From an uncultured Hyphomonadaceae bacterium (GTDB taxonomy: Bacteria; Pseudomonadota; Alphaproteobacteria; Caulobacterales; Maricaulaceae), in assembly GCA_913058335.1 (NCBI GenBank), contig CAJXPX010000004.1:124001-188000 (forward strand): 64,000 nt of DNA, written 5' to 3'. How positions within the stretch are numbered: the stretch's first letter is position 1; each line of letters opens with the position of its first letter. The translations under genes were made by a program, and so were the position numbers. The notes under the pieces were generated by a model. That model saw only the letters and a program-made list of their open reading frames with translations. It did no database searches and had not been told where the DNA came from. Of this stretch, positions 33,700-42,776 are shown in pieces.

Positions 33700-36087
33700 T
33701 TACCCCCGCAGCCGTCCCCCCACTTTCATCACGCCTTCAATAATTTTGTCGCTTACCGCGTCAATTTCTTTATCTGTGAGCGTGGCATCTGTCGGTGCAA
33801 GTGTCACTTCTATGGCCAGAGACTTATGACCCTCTTCGACGCCTTTGCCTTGATAGATGTCAAACAGAGTGACATTGGAGATGAGTTTTTTGTCGGCTCC
33901 TTGAGCGGCCCGTAAAACATCATTCGCGGCAGTGGCGTCTGGCACAATAAAAGCGAAATCACGTGTCACCGGCATGAAGTCTGATAAAGTTAAGGCGCCT
34001 TTGGATTTAGACGCGTTTTTCTTTCGCGGCGCAGGCAGGGCTTCCGGCCAGATTTCAAAGGCGACAACTCGTCCCTCAATCCCCATAGCTTTCAAGACGC
34101 GCGGGTGGAGCTCGCCAAAGTTGGCCAAAACCTTTTTCGGCCCCATACGAAGCGAGCCTGAGCGGCCCGGATGCCAATAGTCTCCGATAGCTTCCATAAG
34201 CATCAGGTTGTCAGCGGAAACGCCCATGGCGTCTAAAGCCTCTAGAGTGTCCGCTTTGGCAGTCAGAGCCGAAATGTCTTCCATTCCGGACCAATCACGT
34301 ACGCTTTCAACGCGGCGCATTCCGGCGAGTGAAAGACTCTGATCGTTGGGCGCCTGTCCATCAAAGACGGGGCCAAGCTCGAACAGAGCCGCGCCCGGAT
34401 AGCCCTTATCTGCATTGCGTTGTCCGGCGAGCAAAAGGTGAATCAGCGCGCTAGGGCGCATGGTATTCAAATCATTCGAAATCGGATTATCGACGCGCAG
34501 GGCAGGGTTGTCGCCGCCGAAAAGCGCTGCGTGTTCGTCCAGCGCAAAAGACCAAGTGACAGATTCGGACAGGCCGCGCAAAGCCAACGCCCGGCGCGCA
34601 AGACGCGTTCGGTTCTGGGTCAAGGTCGCGGTCGGTTCGCGGCGTCCCGGCAAAGGCGGAAGGCTGACGGCTTCCAGATTATGATAGCCGTGAATTCGGG
34701 CGATTTCTTCGACCAGATCCGCGTCTTCGGTGCAGTCACGGCGGAAACTCGGCACAGTTACTTTCCAAATTGGACCGTGTTTGACGGTAAAGCCGAGCTT
34801 GGTCAGGATTGTGTTCATCTCCTCATCTGACAAGCTGAGGCTTGTCAATTTGTTGACCTGCATGGGATCAAATTTGATGGGGTCAGGGTCAGCGGGAATT
34901 TCTCCGCCGATCACGATATCGCTGGCTTCGCCGCCGCAAATTTCCAGAACAAGCTGAGTTGCGAGTTCGCACCCCTCTATCAGTCCGCCAGTATCTACTC
35001 CGCGCTCGAACCGGTATTTCGCATCGGAATTGACGCCAAGCCGTTTGGCGGAGCGGCGAATGGTCAGCGGATCGAAATAGGCGCTTTCGATTAAAATGTC
35101 CGTTGTGTTTTCATCACAGCTAGAGCTTTCTCCGCCCACGATACCACCAAGGCCGAGTATGCCGCTCTCGTCGGCGATAACAACATCGTCTTCGGTTGCT
35201 GTGTAAGTGCGGTCGTCCAGCGCTTCAAACTTTTCACCTTCGCCCCGACGCACAATGATCGAGCCCGTCAGTTTCGAGACATCATAGAAATGCAAAGGCC
35301 GCGCGCGGTCATAGGTGATGTAATTCGTAATATCGACAAGGGCTGAAATCGGGCGCAGGCCGATGGCTTTTAATTGATCTTGCAACCATTTTGGCGACGG
35401 CCCGTTTTTGACGCCGCGAATATGGCGGCCAACAAAAGCCGGACAGCCTTCAGTATCCTCAACGCGGATTTTTTGATCTGTCTCGAACTTTGGCGGGGTC
35501 AGATTGGTCGGCGGCGTAATTAATTTACCTAACCCGACCGCGGCCAAATCGCGCGCTATCGAATTCACGCCAAGCCAGTCCGGGCGGTTGGGCGTCACTT
35601 CGAAATCAATAACGGGGTCATTCATATTCAGGGCGTCGGCCAGTGGCGTGCCCATTTCGAGGGTCTGCGGCAGGTCGAGAATCCCATCTGCGTCTTCATC
35701 GACCTCCAACTCCTTGCCGGAACACATCATGCCCGAGGACTCGATGCCGCGAATTTTACGGGGCTTTTTATCGAGGCTGAAATCCAGACCCGGAATGTAA
35801 GCGCCAAGCGGGGCATAGGCGACGGTCATATCGGCGCGCGCATTCGGGGCGCCGCAAACAATGGTCTTCGTGCCGTCGCGGGTCTCCACTGTACAGACCT
35901 TGAGCTTATCCGCGTCAGGATGCTTTTCCGCCGTGAGAACTTTGCCGATAGAAAACTCGGATAGTTTCTCTGCCGGATTTTCAACGTCTTCGACTTCGAG
36001 ACCGGCGAGCGTCATCGCTTCGACAACCTCGTCGATTGTCGCCTCTGTCTCGAGATGCCTTTTCAGCCATGAGAGTGTGAATTTCAT
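33700..36087 (-). CDS. pheT: Phenylalanyl-tRNA synthetase beta subunit
   Basis: A 795-aa protein of normal length that forms the alpha2-beta2 PheRS. Domains in order: B1/EMAP-like tRNA-binding OB fold (about 40-150, LTAEKHPDADKLKVC), B3/B4 editing domain (about 205-400), B5 (about 405-475), B6/B7 core (about 485-690) and the C-terminal ferredoxin-like anticodon-binding FDX-ACB domain (about 705-795, SDFMPVTRDFAFIVP). ATG 36087 lies 2 bases after the stop of the unrelated membrane-protein gene, which separates it from pheS. Confidence 0.96.
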   Translation of the reverse strand: MKFTLSWLKRHLETEATIDEVVEAMTLAGLEVEDVENPAEKLSEFSIGKVLTAEKHPDADKLKVCTVETRDGTKTIVCGAPNARADMTVAYAPLGAYIPGLDFSLDKKPRKIRGIESSGMMCSGKELEVDEDADGILDLPQTLEMGTPLADALNMNDPVIDFEVTPNRPDWLGVNSIARDLAAVGLGKLITPPTNLTPPKFETDQKIRVEDTEGCPAFVGRHIRGVKNGPSPKWLQDQLKAIGLRPISALVDITNYITYDRARPLHFYDVSKLTGSIIVRRGEGEKFEALDDRTYTATEDDVVIADESGILGLGGIVGGESSSCDENTTDILIESAYFDPLTIRRSAKRLGVNSDAKYRFERGVDTGGLIEGCELATQLVLEICGGEASDIVIGGEIPADPDPIKFDPMQVNKLTSLSLSDEEMNTILTKLGFTVKHGPIWKVTVPSFRRDCTEDADLVEEIARIHGYHNLEAVSLPPLPGRREPTATLTQNRTRLARRALALRGLSESVTWSFALDEHAALFGGDNPALRVDNPISNDLNTMRPSALIHLLLAGQRNADKGYPGAALFELGPVFDGQAPNDQSLSLAGMRRVESVRDWSGMEDISALTAKADTLEALDAMGVSADNLMLMEAIGDYWHPGRSGSLRMGPKKVLANFGELHPRVLKAMGIEGRVVAFEIWPEALPAPRKKNASKSKGALTLSDFMPVTRDFAFIVPDATAANDVLRAAQGADKKLISNVTLFDIYQGKGVEEGHKSLAIEVTLAPTDATLTDKEIDAVSDKIIEGVMKVGGRLRG

Positions 36088-36089
36088 TA

Positions 36090-36641
36090 TTACACCAGTG
36101 CTTTAAATGGAATGATCAAAAAGTTTGCGAATCCGAAAAGCAGGCAAATCCAAATTACGATGTAAAACCAAGTTGGAAATTTCCTTAAAACCCAAAAATT
36201 TACTTTTTTGCCGGCTTTTTCTTTGCATTTTACCGATAATATATTTCCGAGCTGTTTATTGATAAATATTCCGTCTAATACGATCAATTCTTTAGGCGCT
36301 ACATAAGGCAACGTGACAACATACAAACCGTCTGGATTCGTAGATGTTTTATAATCTCTACTAGGAAATATTAGTAGTTTGGTTGGAGCGGATTGGTATA
36401 TTATTTCGACACTTGAGGCGGGTGCTCTTCCTAAATTTTGAACAAAGTTTTTTTCGGCAATTACATGTGCAGTGTTTTCTTCAATCGGAATAGGATGCCA
36501 ACTGTGGTTTGCTTGACCCCAAATAAGCGAAACTTTTGGACGAAGGAAATTAAGTAGAATTGCTACCATCACGGCAAGAAAGGCGGATACTATTTCGGAT
36601 GAATATCCCTGCCAAATTTCGTTTAAAAACTCTTGACCCAT
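36090..36641 (-). CDS. Uncharacterised two-span membrane protein inserted between pheS and pheT
   Basis: A 183-aa protein. ATG 36641 shares its A with the TGA stop of pheS (TGATG), so translation is coupled; a TTG codon just upstream is less likely the start. One membrane span is near the N-terminus (about 17-34, VSAFLAVMVAILLNFL) and one near the C-terminus (about 157-178). Between them lies a ~120-residue beta-rich domain with QNLGRAPASSVEIIYQ, FPSRDY, TNPDGLYVVTL and APKELIVLDGIFIN. I have seen this N-G-R-x-P-A-x-x-V-E-I pattern in other uncharacterised proteins but know no function. The gene is markedly more AT-rich than pheS and pheT, suggesting later insertion. Confidence 0.82.
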   Translation of the reverse strand: MGQEFLNEIWQGYSSEIVSAFLAVMVAILLNFLRPKVSLIWGQANHSWHPIPIEENTAHVIAEKNFVQNLGRAPASSVEIIYQSAPTKLLIFPSRDYKTSTNPDGLYVVTLPYVAPKELIVLDGIFINKQLGNILSVKCKEKAGKKVNFWVLRKFPTWFYIVIWICLLFGFANFLIIPFKALV

Positions 36642-37708
36642 CAACTTAGACCCGTCGCGAGGTTAGCTTGTAGGAGGGGGTCGAAGCCATAATGGCCGAG
36701 CCAGCGTGTGTCTGCGGCGAACATGTCGCGCAGGTCCGGCATGCCGTATTTGAGCATGGCGAGGCGGTCGACGCCCATGCCAAAGGCAAAGCCTTGATAT
36801 TCTTCGGGATCTAGGTCGCAGGCGCGCAGCACATTGGGGTGGACCATGCCGCAACCGAGAATTTCCATCCAACTCTCCCCTTGGCCGATTTTAATCGCTG
36901 CGCCGTCGCGTTGATAGCGTACATCCATTTCGGCGGAGGGTTCGGTGAACGGGAAATGATGGGGACGGAACTGCACATCGACATCTGTTTCGAAAAACGC
37001 GCTGACAAAATCCATCAGAACGCCTTTGAGGTGGCCCATATGGATGCCTTTGTCGATGACCAAGCCTTCGACTTGATGAAACATTGGCGTATGGGTTTGG
37101 TCGGAGTCAGATCGGTATGTCCGGCCCGGCGCGATAATGCGGATGGGCGGCTTTTGTGAAATCATCGTGCGGATTTGCACTGGCGAGGTGTGAGTCCGTA
37201 AAACCTTTTTTTCTTCGTCACCCACAGGGGACATGAAAAATGTATCGTGAATATCTCTCGCCGGATGTCCGGGCGGGAAATTCAGCGCGGTGAAATTATG
37301 AAAATCATCTTCAATATCCGGGCCTTCGGCGACCGAGAATCCCATATCGGAAAAAATGACGGCCATTTCTTCCATAACTTGCGGAACCGGATGAAGCGTG
37401 CCCTTGCGGCGCGTAATCGGCAAAGACATATCCATGGTTTCCGAGGCGAGGGCCGCGTCGAGAGCTCTGTTTTCAAGCTCTGTTTTCTTTTGCTCGACCA
37501 AAGCGTTGAGGTCGTTTTTCAACCCGTTAAGCGCCGGTCCCATAACCTTTTTCTCTTCAACGCTCATCTTTCCGAGCTCGCGCATCATTAGGGAGACTTC
37601 GCCTTTTTTGCCTAGAGCGGCGACGCGAACCTCGTCCAGTGTCTGGAGATCAGAGGCGGCCTTAATCTGGGCGGCGATTTTGGTTTTGACAGAGTCGATA
37701 TCGGCCAT
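36641..37708 (-). CDS. pheS: Phenylalanyl-tRNA synthetase alpha subunit
   Basis: A 355-aa class II synthetase subunit, from ATG 37708 ([14 protein letters not shown]); the 26 upstream in-frame residues look like leader. It has an N-terminal coiled coil (about 1-85) and a catalytic core with motif 1/2 regions ([44 protein letters not shown]) and motif 3 [17 protein letters not shown] near the C-terminus. Together with PheT it charges tRNA-Phe. Oddity: pheT does not follow directly; a 183-aa membrane-protein gene lies between. Confidence 0.96.
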   Translation of the reverse strand: MADIDSVKTKIAAQIKAASDLQTLDEVRVAALGKKGEVSLMMRELGKMSVEEKKVMGPALNGLKNDLNALVEQKKTELENRALDAALASETMDMSLPITRRKGTLHPVPQVMEEMAVIFSDMGFSVAEGPDIEDDFHNFTALNFPPGHPARDIHDTFFMSPVGDEEKKVLRTHTSPVQIRTMISQKPPIRIIAPGRTYRSDSDQTHTPMFHQVEGLVIDKGIHMGHLKGVLMDFVSAFFETDVDVQFRPHHFPFTEPSAEMDVRYQRDGAAIKIGQGESWMEILGCGMVHPNVLRACDLDPEEYQGFAFGMGVDRLAMLKYGMPDLRDMFAADTRWLGHYGFDPLLQANLATGLS

Positions 37709-37826
37709 GGTGGCAGGTCTTTCGGCATAACTTGAGGGCGGACATGTGTCCGCTTTATATGAGCCGCGTTTTGACGTTTTGCGCATCGCCCGTCAACCTA
37801 AAGCCTGCGCTGGTCTGCGATTGCGC

Positions 37827-38762
37827 TTATCCGGACTTGGTCATTTTTGTTTTTATAAAAGTCGTTCGCCCATTTGATTTTATGGCGGCCGGATCATCAA
37901 GAGGGTCTAAATCCTCGGCAATCTCTTCTCGCTTACGGTAAAGACAGCGTATGTCATCGACGGGGTCAAAACCGAAATTTATCTGTTTTAAGGATTCCTG
38001 GCTGCCGAGTAAGAGGTAGCCATAGGGAAGAACCAAGGAGGAAAGACCGCGCAATACCCGTAGTTTCGCCGGGCCGGAATAATGCGGTAAGGCCCCCCGA
38101 AACAAAACCCCATGAAATTTTGGAAGGTTTCCAAGGCTTGATAGAAGATGCACGTCTTTAAACTGCACTACAGATTTCAATGAGTCTTTGACCACCCAAT
38201 CGCTACTGTTGGGCTCTGCGACCGGATCGAAAAACTTTATAAGGTCGCGAGCTGGCAGACCGCGCTGTACCTCGAAATGGGTATAGCGCCCGGATTTGGC
38301 CCGGTCCAAGGCGGTGGAGGGGTAGTCCACACCGATGATCTCTATATTCAGTCCGGGGAATTGGTCTTTGACCCGCTCAAACGCCATCGCCATGCCGTAA
38401 GCTTCCTGACCTGCGGCACAGCCAAAGGAAAGGAGCCTTACCTGACCTCCACCGCGCACGGCAAACAGGTCGGGAAGGATTTTATCCGCGAAAAGAGAAA
38501 AACTTTTGGGGTCTTTGTTGAAATGACTGTCCCGTTCCAGCAGGGTTGAGACGACCTGGACCGCAAGCCGGCTTTCCCCGGTTCCAAACAGTTCATCTAC
38601 GAGGGCATCAAGGGATTGAAACCCCTCTTTCCGGGCCAAGGCGGAAAGCCGCGTTTCCACCAAAAAGGCATGATCAGAGCCTAGATTGACCCCGGCCAAC
38701 TCTAAGGTAAGCCGTTTTAGCGCCTCGTAATATGAAGGGTTTAAGCTGAGCGCCCCCGCCAT
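37827..38762 (-). CDS. CheR-like methyltransferase homologue with eroded active-site motifs
   Basis: A 311-aa protein aligning over its length with CheR chemotaxis methyltransferases (all-helical N-domain, Rossmann C-domain). Hallmarks are changed: the NxTxFFR region reads LLERDSHFNKDP, so the receptor/SAM-contacting Arg is missing; GEEPYS reads GQEAYG; and CRNVLIYF reads FRGALPHY. A SAM-type GVDYPSTALDRAKSGRY segment remains. It may bind SAM or act as a scaffold or regulator rather than methylate receptors; no receptor, CheA, CheB or CheW gene is nearby. It follows the CheY-like gene by 2 bases. Confidence 0.8.
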   Translation of the reverse strand: MAGALSLNPSYYEALKRLTLELAGVNLGSDHAFLVETRLSALARKEGFQSLDALVDELFGTGESRLAVQVVSTLLERDSHFNKDPKSFSLFADKILPDLFAVRGGGQVRLLSFGCAAGQEAYGMAMAFERVKDQFPGLNIEIIGVDYPSTALDRAKSGRYTHFEVQRGLPARDLIKFFDPVAEPNSSDWVVKDSLKSVVQFKDVHLLSSLGNLPKFHGVLFRGALPHYSGPAKLRVLRGLSSLVLPYGYLLLGSQESLKQINFGFDPVDDIRCLYRKREEIAEDLDPLDDPAAIKSNGRTTFIKTKMTKSG

Positions 38763-38764
38763 GG

Positions 38765-39139
38765 TTAGATCAATCCTGCAAGCTGGAATTTGGATTCGAT
38801 GATGTCAGAATCAAAAGGCTTCATAATATATTCGTCGGCCCCGTTATTCAGGGCTTCTGTAATGCGCTCAACGCTCCGTTCGGCTGTGCAGAAAACGACA
38901 ATGGGAGCGTCGCCATCGGGCAGCTTACGCAACGCCTGCAAGAACCCAAATCCGTCAAGCACCGGCATTCTCCAATCCAGTAATACGGCGTCGGGCATGC
39001 TTAATTTACACAGGTCAAGCGCTTCTTTTCCGTTGCTTGCTTCGGAAACGTCAAAATTCATATCTTTAAGGATTCGTGTCGCGACGCGGCGGATCATTTT
39101 AGAGTCATCGACAATCAGGCAGTGTTTTAAATTGCTCAT
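38765..39139 (-). CDS. CheY-like single-domain response regulator
   Basis: A 124-aa stand-alone receiver. The acidic pocket is in IVDDSKMIRR (Asp pair), the phospho-acceptor Asp in AVLLDWRMPVLDG (about residue 55), switch Thr in VFCTAE, and Lys in IMKPFDSD. All phosphorylation residues are present and there is no output domain. Its start overlaps the preceding gene by 4 bases. Near chpT it could be an additional phosphate target or sink of the ChpT relay, like other single-domain receivers in Caulobacter; inference only. Confidence 0.92.
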   Translation of the reverse strand: MSNLKHCLIVDDSKMIRRVATRILKDMNFDVSEASNGKEALDLCKLSMPDAVLLDWRMPVLDGFGFLQALRKLPDGDAPIVVFCTAERSVERITEALNNGADEYIMKPFDSDIIESKFQLAGLI

Positions 39140-40200
39140 GAAATAGCTCCGACTCTAAATTCATCAGGCGAAAATCCGTCAGCCAAAGGGGTGTCGAGCA
39201 AGGCTTCTAGTCGGGAGCTTATCCCTTCTTCAACAGGCATTTTGGGCGTAGACCTTGTTTCTGAGACCGCATATTTCAAGATGAGTTTAAGAGACTTGCT
39301 CGCCGGGTTATGCTCGATCGTGACCAAATCGGCATGGCCGCATTTCTTCACCCATGCCTCACTGAGGGGGGCAGAAATTGTTGTAAAAGTCATGGCTTTG
39401 GATGTCGCGCTTATATCAATTTGGCAAAGAGATTCGGGTTTTGTTGTCGCCGCCAAATGCCGAATGAGGCAAGAGATCCACGTTTCGGCTCTCTGTTTCA
39501 AAAGGTTGGCTTTTGATTCCGGAAGCGTGACCCCTCCCATGTCATAGGAGAGACTGAGGGTGAGGGATGATTGCCGGGCAACGGAGAGACTGTTTTGCAC
39601 TATATCGCGAATGAAAGCTTCGAGCGCGACTTTGGGCTCTTGAAACGTAGCTTCATCCGTCGGAGTGTCGGCCGGTTCAATAGACTCTGTAAAAGTTTCG
39701 AATTGAAGGGCTTCTGTACCGGATTGTTCGGGAGCGGTATTTTCCTGACTGAGCGGTGATGTCGATAGTGACAAAAGCGACTCAAAAGCCGGCTTTTGCG
39801 CTGCGTCCACGAGGGGCAGGGCAGATTGCATGGCTTCAATGGCGCGAGCCTGACGGGCCGTTTCGGAAAAGTCGACAGGAATAATATCAGCGCTCTCTTG
39901 CGGCTCTAAATCTGAAGGAACCTCATCATCATTTTTTTCCATTTCTGCCACACCGGTTTCGTACAGCGCTACCACATTGGAGAGGGTGTGAAGCCGTAAA
40001 GGCAGTCGGTGCTTATCATCTAGAGCTTCCAGAGCGTCTTGTGCGGCGCGGTAAATGGCGCGGGCGTGGTTTAATTTTGCCCCGCTTTGGATTTCCGCCA
40101 AAACATCCGTCATATCCTGCGCGCAGGCCACATTTGCCCGATTCAGGGCAGTGTGACAGCACTGCACGAAGGTGCGGGCCTGTTTTATGCAATCACCCAT
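39136..40200 (-). CDS. Unrecognised protein in the chpT-linked cluster
   Basis: A 354-aa cytoplasmic protein without a family I can name. The N-terminal ~85 residues are helical with several Cys (MGDCIKQARTFVQCCH...) and could be an Hpt-like or sensor helical bundle. Residues about 85-185 are acidic, Pro/Ser/Gln-rich and likely disordered. Residues about 190-320 alternate helices and strands (FIRDIVQNSLSVARQSS, ISCLIRHLAATTK, TFTTISAPLSEAWVKKCGHADL), which vaguely recalls a GHKL ATPase fold but lacks N, G1 and G2 boxes. Overlaps the CheY-like gene by 4 bases, so all three downstream genes are one unit. Confidence 0.7.
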   Translation of the reverse strand: MGDCIKQARTFVQCCHTALNRANVACAQDMTDVLAEIQSGAKLNHARAIYRAAQDALEALDDKHRLPLRLHTLSNVVALYETGVAEMEKNDDEVPSDLEPQESADIIPVDFSETARQARAIEAMQSALPLVDAAQKPAFESLLSLSTSPLSQENTAPEQSGTEALQFETFTESIEPADTPTDEATFQEPKVALEAFIRDIVQNSLSVARQSSLTLSLSYDMGGVTLPESKANLLKQRAETWISCLIRHLAATTKPESLCQIDISATSKAMTFTTISAPLSEAWVKKCGHADLVTIEHNPASKSLKLILKYAVSETRSTPKMPVEEGISSRLEALLDTPLADGFSPDEFRVGAIS

Positions 40201-40284
40201 ATGGTCTGATCATCCAAACTGTTTCACCAAGCGATGTTCGCGGATCATCCACGACACCTTGTGTAAATCATGACCAAAAAGGGT

Positions 40285-40299
40285 TAAGACGGACTAAAG
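40285..40299 (+). promoter_or_regulatory. CtrA-like box in the gap between chpT and its linked genes
   Basis: TTAA-GACGGAC-TAAA, 7 of 8 defined CtrA bases, in the 171-base gap 85 bases upstream of the leftward three-gene unit. Feedback of CtrA on a ChpT-linked operon would make sense, but a single near-match is weak. Confidence 0.3.
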
Positions 40300-40371
40300 C
40301 GCCTTCACAATTTGCAGTTTGAAGCTTATAAAAACAACAAAATTTGGCTTGTAGGAATTTTATAATTTAAA

Positions 40372-41007
40372 TCAGGCGAAATTAGCTGTCAGCGTAACAG
40401 ACTCTTCGTCGGCGTCATGGGTAAGAGATCCGCCCAATTCGCGCGCTATCATCCCAGTGTAAAAGGGTTGGATTGAGCGGCCATCAAACCCGTCCTCAGG
40501 TGTTTTTCCGTTTAAGGCTTTTTCTATTTCGGGCTTGAGAGCGGCGCGGCGTCCCGTGGCCACGAGTTTCAATTGGGACTCATCACCAGAAATGACGACC
40601 TCTCCCCCTCTCGGAATAGAATTTACCGAGATCATGACCATATTCATCAAAAGTCTCGCTTTGGACTTTTCGAGCCCGTTTACGGAAAGCTGCCAATTGA
40701 GAGTGGCTTTGCTGTCGGCGTACATATCCATTGTCTTTTTTTGAAGGTCTTCAAGCGGAAAAATTCCGGGGGCAGACCCTGCCGCGCCGAAAGCGTCGCG
40801 TAGAAAGTTCAGCTTGGCATTGGCTTGCCGCGAGGCATTGCGAATGAGATCAATCGCATCGGGGTGCATATCGACATTGTTCTCATCATCCAAGACTTCG
40901 AGTCCCGTATTCACCATGCCGACAGGATTGATTAGGTCGTGGCAGACCCGCGAACATAATAAGGCCGCGAGGCTAGAGGGGGTAAGTTTGATGACATTAG
41001 CACTCAT
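40372..41007 (-). CDS. chpT: Histidine phosphotransferase ChpT
   Basis: A 211-aa protein. Start ATG 41007 is chosen because GGAG lies 8 bases upstream; a GTG three codons earlier also exists. The dimerisation helix carries the phospho-accepting His in LLCSRVCHDLINPVGMVNTG (about residue 21), a close match to Caulobacter ChpT. The C-terminal part is a degenerate GHKL-like domain (VNSIPRGGEVVISG, YTGMIARELGGSL) that binds no ATP in the known homologue. In Caulobacter it relays phosphate from CckA to CtrA and CpdR, controlling the cell cycle and pili. It is followed by a gap and then three genes on the same strand. Confidence 0.92.
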   Translation of the reverse strand: MSANVIKLTPSSLAALLCSRVCHDLINPVGMVNTGLEVLDDENNVDMHPDAIDLIRNASRQANAKLNFLRDAFGAAGSAPGIFPLEDLQKKTMDMYADSKATLNWQLSVNGLEKSKARLLMNMVMISVNSIPRGGEVVISGDESQLKLVATGRRAALKPEIEKALNGKTPEDGFDGRSIQPFYTGMIARELGGSLTHDADEESVTLTANFA

Positions 41008-41068
41008 GAGTCGCACTCCGATGGTATCTATATTTTAGTTCTGAGCTGATTTGCCCGTCACAACAAAC

Positions 41069-41095
41069 AAAAAACCCCGGCGCAAGGCCGGGGTT
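41069..41095 (-). terminator. Intrinsic terminator after the AGCS symporter gene
   Basis: On the minus strand: aaccccggc / gccggggtt stem (9 bp with the flanking pairs), loop cttgc, then six U. It stops leftward transcription before chpT. Confidence 0.88.
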
Positions 41096-41118
41096 CCAAT
41101 TTTTAGTTTTGCCAAGGG

Positions 41119-42585
41119 TTATGGCAAGTCTTCCTGATCAACCAAACCGTCTTTCGCGGTTTTCTCTTTGTCGAAATATTCTTTCGCCAATTTGAACACG
41201 ACCGGGGACAGCAAGATGATACCAATCAGGTTTGGTGCAGCCATGAGGCCTGTCAAAGTATCTGCCATTAACCAGAACAGGTTGACGATATTCCCAATTT
41301 GATCTTGTAGCGCAATTGCGGCCGCAGACGCGAATACAACTAATACCCAAAGGATACGATAAACCGGTATGGATTTTTCGGTGAACAAGAAAGCCGAGCA
41401 ACGCTCTCCATAATAGCTCCAACCGAGAATGGTCGTGAACGCAAAAACGGTCAGGCCAATGGCCACAATGTGCCCCCCCCATCCAAAGAGGCTGGCGTCA
41501 AAGGCTGAGGCTGTCAGCGGGGCACCCGTATCACATCCTGGAGGCTGCAGACCTGTCATAAGGGTTTGTAGATTTTCAGGGCTGGCAATACATTCTGTTG
41601 GAATGACGCCGGAGGTTAGAATAACCAAAGCTGTGATTGTGCAAACAATCAACGTATCAATAATAGTGCCCAGCATCGCGATAATGCCTTGATTAACCGG
41701 ATCATTGTTTCTCGCGGCGGCGTGAGCAATAGGCGCGGAACCTTGTCCGGCTTCGTTCGAGAAAATACCCCGGGCCACACCCTTTTGCATCGCCAATACC
41801 AATAGTCCGACAGAGATACCTGTCCCGGCTGTTTGCAGACCAAACGCGCCAGCGAAAATCCGGCCAAAGGCCTCAGGAATAGCCTCTGCGTGGAGAAGGA
41901 TAACGGTGATACCGGCCAACAGGTACAGACCTGCCATGATCGGCACGACGGAAGAGGCGACAATGCCAATTCGTTTAATTCCGCCGATGATTACCGCGGC
42001 GGCCCCGCCTGCGATAAAGACCGCCGTGATCCAAGGGCTGAGACCATATGTGCTCTTAAGAGCATCTGCTACGGAGTTGGACTGAATTGAGGCCCCTGTT
42101 CCAAGCGCGGCGAAGAAACCGAAAAAGGCAAATGTATAAGCGAGCCATTTCCATTTCGGCCCCAAACCGTTCTTAATATAATACATCGGGCCGCCGACTC
42201 GGTTTCCTTTGGAGTCAATCTCGCGGTAACGCACCGCCAAAACGCCTTCAGAAAATTTAGTCGCTGTCCCGACAATGGCGGTCATCCACATCCAGAAGAC
42301 AGCACCCGGGCCGCCAATGGCAATGGCGGCGGCCACGCCTGCAATGTTCCCGGTTCCGATGGTGGAAGATAGCGCCGTCATCAACGCCGCAAAAGGAGAC
42401 ACATCCCCCTCATCTTCGTTCCCAGTTCTTTTCTTGAAAAGCTGTTTGAAGGCGTAGGGGATACGCACCACGGACAGAAGGCGAAGGCCAAATGTCAAAT
42501 AGAGACCTGTTAAGAGCAATAGACCCAACATGGGCCATCCCCAAACCTGTGAATTAACGAAGTTTAGAATCTCTTCAAATGACAT
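41119..42585 (-). CDS. Alanine/glycine:cation symporter (AGCS family)
   Basis: A 488-aa inner-membrane transporter from ATG 42585, chosen because GGGAG lies 5 bases upstream; the longer frame to 42618 adds 11 residues without support. About 11 spans. Family signatures are present: FAALMTALSSTIGTGNIAGVA (in part), GGPGAVFWMWMTAIVGTATKFSEG (in part), GGPMYYI, and IFSNEAGQGSAPIAHAAA. It takes up alanine or glycine with Na+ or H+. It is divergent from the aminotransferase gene, which might use the same amino-acid pool; that is only suggestive. Confidence 0.93.
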   Translation of the reverse strand: MSFEEILNFVNSQVWGWPMLGLLLLTGLYLTFGLRLLSVVRIPYAFKQLFKKRTGNEDEGDVSPFAALMTALSSTIGTGNIAGVAAAIAIGGPGAVFWMWMTAIVGTATKFSEGVLAVRYREIDSKGNRVGGPMYYIKNGLGPKWKWLAYTFAFFGFFAALGTGASIQSNSVADALKSTYGLSPWITAVFIAGGAAAVIIGGIKRIGIVASSVVPIMAGLYLLAGITVILLHAEAIPEAFGRIFAGAFGLQTAGTGISVGLLVLAMQKGVARGIFSNEAGQGSAPIAHAAARNNDPVNQGIIAMLGTIIDTLIVCTITALVILTSGVIPTECIASPENLQTLMTGLQPPGCDTGAPLTASAFDASLFGWGGHIVAIGLTVFAFTTILGWSYYGERCSAFLFTEKSIPVYRILWVLVVFASAAAIALQDQIGNIVNLFWLMADTLTGLMAAPNLIGIILLSPVVFKLAKEYFDKEKTAKDGLVDQEDLP

Positions 42586-42776
42586 TTTATCTCCCAGCCC
42601 TCTTGAGGGGTCCTTCAAATTTTAACGACCATAGGCGAGGGAATTGACCCATGCCAAATAAAAAAGCGTGATTTCTGGGAGTAAACTGCGCTTTGTACGC
42701 TTTAAAAATCTTCGGGCCCTGATATAGCCCTGATGAAAGTAGTGACGCCTTAATCTTCAGCAAGTCGGAAAACAAA

